Shown here piece after piece: positions 17,330 to 25,367 of a stretch of 50,545 nucleotides of DNA. Source of the stretch: an uncultured Aquimarina sp. (GTDB taxonomy: Bacteria > Bacteroidota > Bacteroidia > Flavobacteriales > Flavobacteriaceae); contig CANLMN010000031.1 in the NCBI GenBank assembly GCA_947492105.1, positions 1 through 50,545 on the forward strand, given 5' to 3'. Below the pieces are notes generated by a model that saw only the letters and a list, made by a program, of their open reading frames with translations, was not told the DNA's origin and searched no databases. Each line of letters opens with the position of its first letter. Position 1 is the stretch's first letter. A program made the position numbers and the translations under genes.

Positions 17330-17489
17330 ATACCAGTTAAAATGTAATTGTAGGCCAAAATAATGTGAACTATTTTTCGCTAGTCTGAACTGTAAAATTT
17401 AGGTATATCCGTGGCTACGATTTAATTATGTAGTAAAAAAGTAGTGAAAAAAGACCCTAATTCGTAGCTTGTAATTATTTTTCAGATGG
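17330..17489 (+). repeat. Dispersed repeat family B, long form
   Basis: Ends match family B (ATACCAGTTAAAATGTAATT at the left; GTAATTATTTTTCAGATGG at the right). About 80 bp of extra internal sequence is present. Part of that insert is also recognisable at 37609-37700. Confidence 0.7.
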
Positions 17490-17504
17490 CTTTGAAAAGG
17501 AATA

Positions 17505-17664
17505 ATACCAATTGAGGTATATAAATTCGTATTATTGACACTATTTTTTTTGTGTAAAAACACCGTGATTTTATTGCATAGCCAAGGCTATGGAATATAT
17601 GAACAAGGCATTTAGATGGAAAAAGAACAAGGCGATATGCGATATTATATAGCTAATTTGGTAT
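17505..17664 (+). mobile_element. Family A element with a 10-bp target-site duplication
   Basis: 160 bp, from ATACCAATTGAGGTATATAA to TAGCTAATTTGGTAT. The ends are imperfect inverted repeats of about 20-25 bp. It is flanked on both sides by the identical 10-mer AAAAGGAATA (17495-17504 and 17665-17674). It has no coding capacity. This is the best-preserved evidence that the family moves, presumably with a transposase supplied from elsewhere. Confidence 0.85.
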
Positions 17665-17689
17665 AAAAGGAATAGTTATATGACTAAAT

Positions 17690-17730
17690 AAAAAAACACC
17701 GTAACCTTGACTACAGTGTTTTTTTTTTTG
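17690..17730 (-). terminator. Rho-independent terminator of the GH8 gene
   Basis: On the minus strand, AAAAACACTGTAG pairs with TTACGGTGTTTTTTT around a short loop, with a T-run at its end. It lies 38 bp after the GH8 stop codon. Confidence 0.8.
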
Positions 17731-17767
17731 GACTATATGATTGATAGTATCTTTGGGGCAAATGACC

Positions 17768-18997
17768 TTACTCCGGAATATATGCTTTGAACTCTCCCGA
17801 AAGATGTAATAAACTGAGCATGTATAACATTCCGTCATAATAGCGATATTTTCCAGTAGGGATACTCACATTCATAAACTCTTTGACAAACTCCCATGCT
17901 ACCGGTTTGTCGGTAGCTAGTGCTCCCACAGCATTGGTCGCAATAAGTCCAGAGGACCTAAAAGAGTTTAGAGGTTTTCCTTTGATTGTATATAAGCTTT
18001 TGTAGGAATTGATATCCTGTTTCTTGAAAAATTTATGCTGTTTTTCTACAAGTTTTCGTTCATCTTCTGACCCTTGAAACCAACTATAATCTACAGCCAT
18101 ATTCATGATACAACGAAAGGCATCATATCGAAAATCAGCATGACCACTGACATCTTTGGGTTTTCCATTAAATTCTGCATAATCTGGCATGAGGCCAGTT
18201 TTTTTATCAGCTGTTTTGACAAAAAAGGCGCGGCTAGCAGCAGCAGCTTCTGTCCAGAATTCATTGTTTTTTGAGGCTACTCTAGCCCAAATTTCATAGA
18301 AAGCAGGTAGATGATAAGAAGGGTCTGTGTAGTTGTCAGCGCCTTTTAATGGGACAAAAACAACTTGTTTATTATCTTTATTAAAGATATTGGTAATTCC
18401 ACCATTGCCATCATCTTTGCTCAACATGGCTTCTAGGATAGCATCTGCTTCTTTTTTGTAATCAAAAATTCCAGTACGAGCTCCCCAACGTGCTTCGGCA
18501 AAGTATAAGGCGGTAGCAAAATAAATTTCTCCATCTGGGGCAGAGTTTTTATCTAGTTTGTTTCCATCCGTATCACAACTCCATGCAAAATAGCCTTGTC
18601 TAGGACCGGACTGATGCTGCATATTCGTTTTTGACCATTGCCATAAGAGATCAAATTCTTTTTTCTTGTTCAATTGAACCGCAATCATCATTCCGTAAGA
18701 CATGCCCTCTGAGCGCACGTCATTGTTATCGGGATTTACATCTTTGATGTAAGCTCCATTAGTTGTAGGATAGTACACACGTTGATTAGTGTCGCTGCCG
18801 TAGAATAGTTGATCCCATGCTTTTTTTACTTTTATGTCTACCTCTTCTTGAGTATATCCGGCTTCGACTAAAATATTTCTATAGTTTCCAGAAGCAAAAG
18901 CACCTTGGTCAGGAAGTATCGGAGCTTTGGTTTTTGGAAGCTGTGCATAAAAGACAGTAGTGCCTAGAAGTACTATTAAAAGTAAAAGCTGTTTCAT
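17768..18997 (-). CDS. Secreted glycoside hydrolase family 8
   Basis: 409 residues with a signal peptide (about 1-18, cleavage after FYA). The family 8 catalytic signature is present: the proton donor Glu97 in RSEGMSYGMM, Asp155 in APDGEIYFA, and a candidate base Asp in DFRYDAFR (near 290). The overall length and the YTDPSYHLPAFYEIWA block are close to reducing-end xylose-releasing exo-oligoxylanases, so xylo-oligosaccharide trimming is the likeliest activity, though GH8 also contains cellulases, chitosanases and lichenases. There is no T9SS sorting domain, so it is probably periplasmic. It stands alone, not in a polysaccharide utilisation locus. Confidence 0.9.
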   Translation of the reverse strand: MKQLLLLIVLLGTTVFYAQLPKTKAPILPDQGAFASGNYRNILVEAGYTQEEVDIKVKKAWDQLFYGSDTNQRVYYPTTNGAYIKDVNPDNNDVRSEGMSYGMMIAVQLNKKKEFDLLWQWSKTNMQHQSGPRQGYFAWSCDTDGNKLDKNSAPDGEIYFATALYFAEARWGARTGIFDYKKEADAILEAMLSKDDGNGGITNIFNKDNKQVVFVPLKGADNYTDPSYHLPAFYEIWARVASKNNEFWTEAAAASRAFFVKTADKKTGLMPDYAEFNGKPKDVSGHADFRYDAFRCIMNMAVDYSWFQGSEDERKLVEKQHKFFKKQDINSYKSLYTIKGKPLNSFRSSGLIATNAVGALATDKPVAWEFVKEFMNVSIPTGKYRYYDGMLYMLSLLHLSGEFKAYIPE

Positions 18998-19460
18998 AAT
19001 TTTTGGGTTAAAGGAAATTTTATTTAGTTAGTGTTCATATCATGCCAAAGTCTATTGTTTTAAGCACAGGGAGGAGGTGTAACAATAAAAATTAGACACA
19101 AATGTGTGATGTCTAAAGATACATTTTATTCATATATGCGTGACGATTTTTTGACGGTTGCCTATAGTTTTGTGCCAAATGAAGCATGATATTTGGTTTA
19201 AAATGAATCTTACTTATTTCATATTAAAGGGTAAAAAGGTAAAAATAATACTGTTATGCCTCCTTGTTTTTTTTGAAAAATTATTTGAATAAGAAGTGTT
19301 TTTTATTAAAAAGAATAGTGAAATTCGGATTTCTAACAACCAAATTGGATTTTTTGGAGCCTATTTTATATCGATAAACCGTACAGAAAAAAGGTTTGGA
19401 CGTCGTAAAACGGATGTTGTTCTTGGCTTCTCATAGTTTTTTCTATTGTTATTTTATTTT
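18998..19460. other. Intergenic stretch with one small inverted repeat
   Basis: No gene is seen here. The only structure noticed is TTAGACA (19092-19098) facing TGTCTAA (19110-19116) across 11 bases, which might be an operator between the divergent GH8 and EamA genes. The stretch is otherwise AT-rich. Confidence 0.4.
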
Positions 19461-20384
19461 ATGGAAAATAAACAAGAAATCACATATTACGGAATCATTT
19501 TGGCAATTACAGGTATCGTACTGTTTTCGGCAAAAGCAGTAATGGTAAAGTTGGCTTATGAGTACGAGATTAATTCGACGCACTTATTGTTGTTTCGCAT
19601 GGTGTTTTGTAGTCCATTTTATCTAGGTATAGCTTTGACGAAAAAAACACTAAAGCCAGCCCAAATTGGGCCAAAAGAATATCTATGGCTCATATTTTTT
19701 GGATTTGTAGGGTATTATTTGGCCAGTTTGTTTGACTTTATAGGATTGCAATACATCAGTGCTGGTCTAGAGCGTATTATTTTGTTTGTATACCCCACAC
19801 TTGTGTTATTGATATCCAAAGTGTTTTTGAAAATTTCTATTAGCACAAGACAAATTGTAGCCATATTGATTACGTATTTTGGTGTGCTGATAACCTTTTG
19901 GGGGGATATCCATACGGGATCAGAAGCCTTGTATTACGGGGGTGGACTAATTTTTCTGAGCGCCCTGACTTATGCCATGTATTTGGTAGGTAGTGGGTGG
20001 TTGATACCAAAATTTGGTGTCTTGTGTTTTACCTCTTACGCCATGTTAGTTTCTACCTTATGTATTGTTATACAGTATCTCGTTTTGGACAACACTTCTT
20101 TGTGGGAGTATCCTTGGCAAATTTATGTCTTAGCATTGCTCATGGCGCTGTTCTCTACGCTAATACCTTCTTTCTTAGTTTCTACCGCGATTAGTAAAAT
20201 GGGAGCTTCTAATTTTTCGATTTTCGGAAGTTTAGGACCGATCTCTACAATTTTGTTAGCCTATGTTTTTCTGGGCGAGCGATTAACGTCATGGCAATTG
20301 CTAGGCGCTAGTATCGTACTCATAGGAGTTTTTGTTGTAACACAAAAGAAGAAGCAAACAATTACGACTTCAACAAAAAACTAG
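19461..20384 (+). CDS. EamA/DMT-superfamily transporter
   Basis: 307 residues from the ATG at 19461; an upstream ATG at 19446 is possible. Ten hydrophobic helices in two EamA halves are visible, with the second half ending in FGSLGPISTILLAYVFLGERLTSWQLLGA, the repeat that marks the family. Inner-membrane exporter of metabolites or amino acids is the family role; the substrate is unknown. The last 4 bp overlap tail-to-tail with the substrate-binding-like gene on the other strand. Confidence 0.88.
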   Translation: MENKQEITYYGIILAITGIVLFSAKAVMVKLAYEYEINSTHLLLFRMVFCSPFYLGIALTKKTLKPAQIGPKEYLWLIFFGFVGYYLASLFDFIGLQYISAGLERIILFVYPTLVLLISKVFLKISISTRQIVAILITYFGVLITFWGDIHTGSEALYYGGGLIFLSALTYAMYLVGSGWLIPKFGVLCFTSYAMLVSTLCIVIQYLVLDNTSLWEYPWQIYVLALLMALFSTLIPSFLVSTAISKMGASNFSIFGSLGPISTILLAYVFLGERLTSWQLLGASIVLIGVFVVTQKKKQTITTSTKN

Positions 20385-21232
20385 CTTATAGCGGTTAATT
20401 GCTCATATGGGACCGTTTTTGGAATAATGTCTAGTGCTAATAACTGCTGTTGTACACTGTCAAGTGTATTTTTTGTGAGTTGTTCTTGACTCCATTCTGT
20501 GAGGTCTAACCATGCTCTGATATCTTCTAACTGTTGATTATAGGCAGATGCCAGTGTTGTGTCAATGCTAGGTATTTGTTTGAAGTCTGAAGATGTAGCA
20601 TTGATAATTTCTAGAATTTTTGTGATACTATTTTTTTCTTTGATTAATACTTCATCTCTTACAGCGATCACAAAACAAGGCCAAGGAGTAGGGCAGTCGC
20701 CAAGACGTCTAAAGGTGCCATTGTCTACTAGTGGTTTTGTAGTAAAATGTTCCCACATAAAATAATCAGCACTTCCTTTGGTCAAAGCATCAATAGCACC
20801 ATCTAGGTTTTTGATTACTTCAAAATCAAGTTTTGTGGTATCCCAACCTTGATGTTGGCCATGTACGTAAGCCATCAGATGAGATCCAGAACCATAACGG
20901 CTAATTGCGGCCTTGGTGTTTGCCAAATCAGCAATAGAGGTATAAGGAGATTTGGCACCTACATGGATTCCCCAAATTAAGGGAGTTTGGATATAGGTTT
21001 GTATGATTTTTGAAGGATTGCCAGCGATGATATCTTTGACAATACCCTCGGTCAAAATAATAGCCATGTCAATAGAACCTTCTCTTAGTGCTTGGCACAT
21101 GGCTCCTGTACCTCCTGGGTAATCGGTCCATTGTAGAGCGATACCTTCTTTTTTATAGGCTCCTTCTTCTATAGTCATATGCCAAGGAAGATTAAAATGT
21201 TCTGGTACTCCTCCGATTTTTATTGTTTTCAT
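20381..21232 (-). CDS. SsuA/THI5-like substrate-binding protein without signal peptide
   Basis: 283 residues with the two-lobed periplasmic-binding fold: KIGGVPEHFNLPWHMTIEEGAYKKEGI at the start, then YPGGTGAMCQALREGSIDMAI, and SRYGSGSHLMAYVHG. It resembles ABC-type nitrate/sulfonate/pyrimidine-precursor binding proteins. No signal peptide or lipobox is seen and no permease or ATPase gene is adjacent, so it is probably a cytosolic protein with another role (ligand sensing or a THI5-type reaction). I cannot name the ligand. Confidence 0.75.
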   Translation of the reverse strand: MKTIKIGGVPEHFNLPWHMTIEEGAYKKEGIALQWTDYPGGTGAMCQALREGSIDMAIILTEGIVKDIIAGNPSKIIQTYIQTPLIWGIHVGAKSPYTSIADLANTKAAISRYGSGSHLMAYVHGQHQGWDTTKLDFEVIKNLDGAIDALTKGSADYFMWEHFTTKPLVDNGTFRRLGDCPTPWPCFVIAVRDEVLIKEKNSITKILEIINATSSDFKQIPSIDTTLASAYNQQLEDIRAWLDLTEWSQEQLTKNTLDSVQQQLLALDIIPKTVPYEQLTAIS

Positions 21233-21516
21233 CTAGGATTCTATTTTTAAACTTTCAGTGATTAAGGTGATGTACACTTTTTTTTGATTCTCACGAATAA
21301 ATAGTAGTTTTTGATTAAATAAAAAAAATACACATTTTGTATCATTGATCATTTTGAACGTACGGTAACAAATCCCCTTCTTTCCATTTTTCTGTATTGG
21401 AACCAAAAGAAACCATAACTATAGGGTTATTAGGTTTTTTTTAATATTTGAGAAGTGTATGGGAATATAGTTCTGATTTTTAAAATGATTGTAAAATATT
21501 ATCTGTTTCTTTTAAT

Positions 21517-21800
21517 TTAAATTACTCCTGTAGCTGAAAGTTTGACTTTCTTTATCTCATCAAATTTACAGCCCTCTTTCACTACCTTGCTTATAATTCG
21601 CTTGTCAATATAATGTTTTTTCGGGACACCATCAGATGCTCAGGGTACGATAGGTTTTGAATCTACTCCCAAGTGCCTTTGTCATATCCAAAAAACATAC
21701 TTTTTGTGGATCTAAACGAATAAGGTTTTTTGATCTACGTCATTATGTGCCAATTCTAGGTCTCTGGATTTAGTCGACTATGCTCTTCTGGTTATTTCAA
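21517..21800 (-). pseudogene. Decayed gene fragment
   Basis: On the minus strand a protein-like sequence can be followed only by changing frame: a first part (STKSRDLELAHNDVDQKTLF), a middle part (RLDPQKVCFLDMTKALG) and an ending (DGVPKKHYIDKRIISKVVK) that runs to a stop at 21517-21519. At least one in-frame stop lies just before the last part. I do not recognise the family. It is probably a remnant of an accessory gene. Confidence 0.4.
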
Positions 21801-21813
21801 GAGAATCAAAATA

Positions 21814-21974
21814 ATACCATTTGTTGTTTGAATTTACCGGAAAGAAAAATTAAGATTTTTTGTTTCAGCTTCAGCAGAAACATCAAGCATAGCCGTTGTT
21901 ATGGTTTGTTTTTATGCTGAAGCTGAGGGGAAAAAGAAAATTTTATCCCAGTAAATTCAAAGGATAAATGGTAT
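21814..21974 (+). repeat. Dispersed repeat family C, long form
   Basis: 161 bp from ATACCATTTGTTGTTTGAAT to GGATAAATGGTAT. The terminal inverted repeat is clear: the left TTTGAATTTACCGG matches the complement of the right CCAGTAAATTCAAA. It has about 60 bp more than the other copies, bounded by an internal inverted repeat CAGCTTCAGCA / TGCTGAAGCTG. Confidence 0.8.
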
Positions 21975-22050
21975 AACAATCCCCTACAGTATTTTTTTAC
22001 TGGTAACTAGGGTGTATTAATAGAAAATAGTATTTTAGATTAATATAGCA

Positions 22051-22127
22051 AGAGCCGTATGATGAGAGACCATTAAGTACCGTTTTGTGAGAAGTTTAGG
22101 ATGAACTCCCCTTTATGTGCTCGACTA
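22051..22127 (+). mobile_element. Group II intron 3' end (domains V and VI), remnant
   Basis: AGAGCCGTAT ... GTACCGTTTT (22051-22086) has the shape and bases of intron domain V, whose usual form is GAGCCGTAT paired with GTACGGTTC. One pair is broken here by a C-C mismatch. It is followed by GTGAGAAG...GTGCTCGAC, the usual domain VI and 3' junction style of bacterial introns. No reverse transcriptase gene and no 5' intron end are visible nearby, so this is a fragment. Confidence 0.6.
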
Positions 22128-22239
22128 TGGTACGTCGTCGTCATTTAGGGCAAGCCTAATAGCACAATGATAAGAACAGAATTTATGGAGTTGTTAAAGG
22201 AATTTTAAACTGATTTTGACTAAAACAAAGAAAAATTGA

Positions 22240-22734
22240 GAAAACGTTAATCTTTCGAATTTTTTAGGACAGTATGATTGCTACACAGAAGATATTCAAG
22301 GTTTTTATGATACTATGGAAATAAATATAAATGTGGATAATCTGACTTGGGAGAGTTTCAGTTACAGATCAAAGGGTGCCTCAATTTATGAATAACTTAT
22401 ATAATATAACTTTGAACGGAACTCTAATCGGAACTTCTGAATTAGAAAAAGCTGATGTACCTATGGGGGTTGTATTTGGAGAATTAAAATGTATAGACCA
22501 AGAGTTTGGGTATGATTATTTGAAAGAATTAAGCAAGGATAATCAAATAGAGCTAGCCTGTGATTATCCAGAAGCTAAAATGATTTCGACAATGAGGTCG
22601 AAATTAAAGGGGAGGGAAATCAAATAACAGGAATGGATAACGAAGAATATGAAATATCCATATTCGGCATTCCATATCCGTTTTACGAAGGGGAATTTCC
22701 TCACCACGTGCAAGAGTATGAAATATATATTTAG
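22240..22734 (+). pseudogene. Small protein gene broken by two frameshifts
   Basis: One continuous protein of about 160 residues can be read by shifting frame twice. Frame one gives NLSNFLGQYDCYTEDIQGFY and on to SYRSKGAS, ending at a stop at 22393-22395. Frame two (22376-22627) gives NLYNITLNGTLIGTSELEKA, then MGVVFGELK and DYPEAKMIST. Frame three, from about 22583 to the stop at 22732-22734, gives DNEVEIKGEGNQITGMDNEE and IPYPFYEGEFPHHV. The three pieces join smoothly in sense and spacing. It resembles small hypothetical proteins of Bacteroidota often found near toxin loci, which makes an old immunity-type gene possible, but I cannot confirm that. The second junction also seems to have lost a few codons. 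Confidence 0.6.
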
Positions 22735-22766
22735 CGAAGAATAAAAACCACACATAATGACAACGT

Positions 22767-22820
22767 AGATAGCAAATTGCAATGAATTCCGATTAAGGAA
22801 TTCATTGCAATTTGCTATCT
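22767..22820. repeat. 24-bp perfect inverted repeat with 6-base loop
   Basis: Left arm 22767-22790 begins AGATAGCAAATTGCAATG; right arm 22797-22820 is its exact complement; the loop is GATTAA. No T-run follows on the plus strand. Such a perfect arm pair in a decayed region suggests a recent inverted duplication or a functional hairpin. Confidence 0.8.
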
Positions 22821-22916
22821 TTAAGCTACCACCGAAAATCATGGTGGACTTTCTGCAACGATTCATATACAAAAGATCGTTATTACAAATATGGAGTAGC
22901 AGTAACAAAACAATAA
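22821..22916 (+). pseudogene. Possible C-terminal gene fragment
   Basis: An open stretch on the plus strand reads SWWTFCNDSYTKDRYYKYGV and ends at a stop at 22914-22916. It has no plausible start because it begins at the perfect hairpin. The composition looks protein-like, but I do not recognise it. It may be the tail of a gene whose front was lost at the hairpin. Confidence 0.3.
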
Positions 22917-23115
22917 AGTTTAGTCCTAATTCGAAGATTCCAATGTTTACCGCTTACCTGAATGAAAACCAGCTAGAGCTAAGTTGAGTTTAGAAGCAAA
23001 AAAAAGAGTAATAAATTTGACTTAAAATCTGAGGTCTTGATTTCTCAACATCTTGATTTTCATTACTGAAAATTGAAGTTTGTCCGAATAGACTAAGATC
23101 AGAAAATAACTAATT

Positions 23116-24840
23116 ATGAATATTCACGCTGACAAAACACAAGAGTATAAAAACCAACCGGTTGCGAATGAGATTGCTCAAAGGAAAAGCAGTAGTGAGA
23201 CTGCTTTTCAGTTTGTTGATAATAGACCTGAGGCTATTGTACAAAGGAAGCTGCAAGAAACGATAAATAGTAGTTCGCAATCCAAACAGACAGCTCAATT
23301 ACAGACAATAACTGATAGCTATGCTGCGAAACAGCACCAACCTCTTCAAAAGAAAGAAAACAACACAGGTTTGCCAGATAATTTAAAATCTGGCATTGAA
23401 CATCTTTCGGGGTACTCTATGGATGACGTGAAAGTACATTATAATTCAGATAAGCCGGCTCAGCTACAAGCTCATGCTTATGCGCAAGGTACCGACATTC
23501 ACTTAGCACCTAGGCAAGAAAAACACCTGCCCCATGAGGCTTGGCATGTGGTTCAGCAAAAGCAAGGTCGCGTAAAACCAACCATGCAATTGAAAGGCAA
23601 GGTGAATATCAACGATGATAAACAATTGGAGAGGGAGGCTGATGTTATGGGGGAGAAAAGTTATCAATTTTCTTCAGTCCCTGCAATAAAATCGTTAGTT
23701 GTCCAAAGTTTTAAATCTACCTCAAGCATGTTAGTGGGAGCCCAATTAAAACTGAACCCCCAAAATACTATCATACAACGACAATGGGATTATTCAGGTG
23801 AAGAACCGATTTATGTAGATAAAAAAAGGCAAGTAATTTGGCATTTAACCTCAGATAACCATCTCTGGTTCGAACAAACTGGCCAAAGTAACTCCTATAA
23901 TTATGAGGGTATAGAAAACAAAGCTTCATTTGCAGTGTGGATCATGGGACGTAATGCACCTCTTGATCTTTTAGCTGAAGAGGCTAAAACAGCAATCGAA
24001 GTACCGCACTCAGATCAATTATTGGGTAAATATCACGATGCTTACAAATTGTACGTATATATCATCAGAATTTCTAAGTTGAAATGGGATGACATAAAAA
24101 ACAAATCCCCTTTTAAAGAGTTAGGTTGGAAACGTATAAGAATCTATGATCACTATTCAAAATATGTTGATAAAAACATAAGAAAAGAAGATGAAGGTAT
24201 CAATGCTTATTATGGGCCATTTTATAAAATAATTAATCCATTTTTACGAGCTGTCAGAATCGCATTCGGTGATCAGCGCTATGATGAAATTTTAGCTGGT
24301 GATTTGGGTAGCGATAAGGCGGAGCTTATTGCTATTTTGCAAACTCAAAGAGATAAAAATAAATTCAATGGTGATGCAGATGAGGCGATGCTCCTTGAAA
24401 TGCTAGCTTCTGTAAAAGGAGCTACAAAAGAGATAGAAAAAAATTCAGAAATAAATCCAGTTAATGTATCTCACGTATATCGAGGTGACTCAATCCGGAC
24501 AGTGGCTAGACTGGGAGACGCATGCGTTTTTGATCCAAAAGATGTGGATGAGAAAGGTGAGTTAGTAGTAAATAAGCCGTACACTCAATATCAGTTTGTC
24601 TCTACTACTGTAAACAAAACTATTGGGCCCCCTGCATCTACAGGTACTCTGTGGAATATAAAAATTGGATCTCATTCTACAGCACAAGAGGGAGGTCTTT
24701 ACTCTTCTGAAAGAGAAGTGTTATTTGCAAATAAGTCTGTTTTTTTTATTGAAAAAATAGTCACAGCAGCAAGATATAAGGGAGATGGTGTCAAGTTGGC
24801 CTCAGGTACAAAATATGTTGTATATGCAAGTCAAGGATAA
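23116..24840 (+). CDS. DUF4157 (eCIS core domain) protein with ADP-ribosyltransferase-like C-terminus
   Basis: 574 residues, no signal peptide. N-terminal 1-80: low-complexity, Gln-rich, with repeated VQRK-type motifs. About 84-180: the DUF4157 domain, LPDNLKSGIEHLSGYSMDDV, ending in a zinc-metalloprotease-like HEAWH (140-144) and LEREAD (171-176), whose Glu could be the third ligand. Middle 215-430: unrecognised, largely helical. C-terminal 445-574: an R-S-E pattern typical of ADP-ribosyltransferases, namely Arg456 in HVYRG, Ser496 in FVSTT and Glu532/Glu534 in SSEREVLF. DUF4157 proteins are often cargo or toxins linked to extracellular contractile injection systems or polymorphic toxin sets. 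No such machinery and no immunity gene is next to it. The effector role is an inference. Confidence 0.85.
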   Translation: MNIHADKTQEYKNQPVANEIAQRKSSSETAFQFVDNRPEAIVQRKLQETINSSSQSKQTAQLQTITDSYAAKQHQPLQKKENNTGLPDNLKSGIEHLSGYSMDDVKVHYNSDKPAQLQAHAYAQGTDIHLAPRQEKHLPHEAWHVVQQKQGRVKPTMQLKGKVNINDDKQLEREADVMGEKSYQFSSVPAIKSLVVQSFKSTSSMLVGAQLKLNPQNTIIQRQWDYSGEEPIYVDKKRQVIWHLTSDNHLWFEQTGQSNSYNYEGIENKASFAVWIMGRNAPLDLLAEEAKTAIEVPHSDQLLGKYHDAYKLYVYIIRISKLKWDDIKNKSPFKELGWKRIRIYDHYSKYVDKNIRKEDEGINAYYGPFYKIINPFLRAVRIAFGDQRYDEILAGDLGSDKAELIAILQTQRDKNKFNGDADEAMLLEMLASVKGATKEIEKNSEINPVNVSHVYRGDSIRTVARLGDACVFDPKDVDEKGELVVNKPYTQYQFVSTTVNKTIGPPASTGTLWNIKIGSHSTAQEGGLYSSEREVLFANKSVFFIEKIVTAARYKGDGVKLASGTKYVVYASQG

Positions 24841-24859
24841 TTTAATAGAAATACCTACA

Positions 24860-24939
24860 ATACCGATTATAATGTAATTGTAGTCCAAAATAATAGAAAA
24901 AAAGCTAATTATTAGCCCGTAATTATTTTTTAAATGGTA
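24860..24939 (+). repeat. Dispersed repeat family B, copy 2
   Basis: 80 bp from ATACCGATTATAATGTAATT to AATTATTTTTTAAATGGTA, just after the DUF4157 gene. It can fold end to end and might serve as that gene's transcription terminator. Confidence 0.8.
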
Positions 24940-25113
24940 AAAGGAACCAGCTTAGACAGAAATTACTGGAATTTGGGAAGTGGATACCTTCAGTTATAAA
25001 CTACATTTAAAGCAAATAGAATTTTTGAAATAACAAACGAACCAAATTATGTCAATATGTTTGATCAAACTGATAGACCAACACTAAAGGTCCAGTTGGT
25101 TGATTTGCAATTT

Positions 25114-25212
25114 ATACCATTGTTTGAATTTACCGGAAAGAAAGATTAATTTTTTTTTATTTCAGCTTCAATAGAAAATTTTATCCCAGTAAATCCAAAG
25201 GGTAAATGGTGT
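25114..25212 (+). repeat. Dispersed repeat family C, short form
   Basis: 99 bp from ATACCATTGTTTGAATTTAC to the right end GGTAAATGGTGT, almost identical in layout to the copy at 2102-2202. No gene is seen in 24841-25367. Confidence 0.8.
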
Positions 25213-25367
25213 CCACTAATAAAATGGGTTCAATGTTTTAAGTCACGTTATTTTATTTATTTCAATAGGTTTAATTCTAGTTTGTTAATCTGTTTTTTTA
25301 TAGTGTAAACTAGCAAAAAACCGTTCCTATTATTTCTGACTATCAAAACAGTTTCAATGGTAGAAAA

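Noticed and set aside
20381-20384. Possible frameshift at the meeting of the EamA and binding-protein genes
   Set aside because: A 4-bp tail-to-tail overlap is ordinary, and both proteins have complete C-termini.
22564-22908. 114-codon minus-strand frame across the hairpin
   Set aside because: It runs antisense through the frameshifted gene and both arms of the perfect inverted repeat; hydrophobic codons arise from AT-rich antisense sequence.
22388-24840. Complete contractile injection system locus
   Set aside because: Only the DUF4157 protein is present; there are no sheath, tube, baseplate or ATPase genes in the window.
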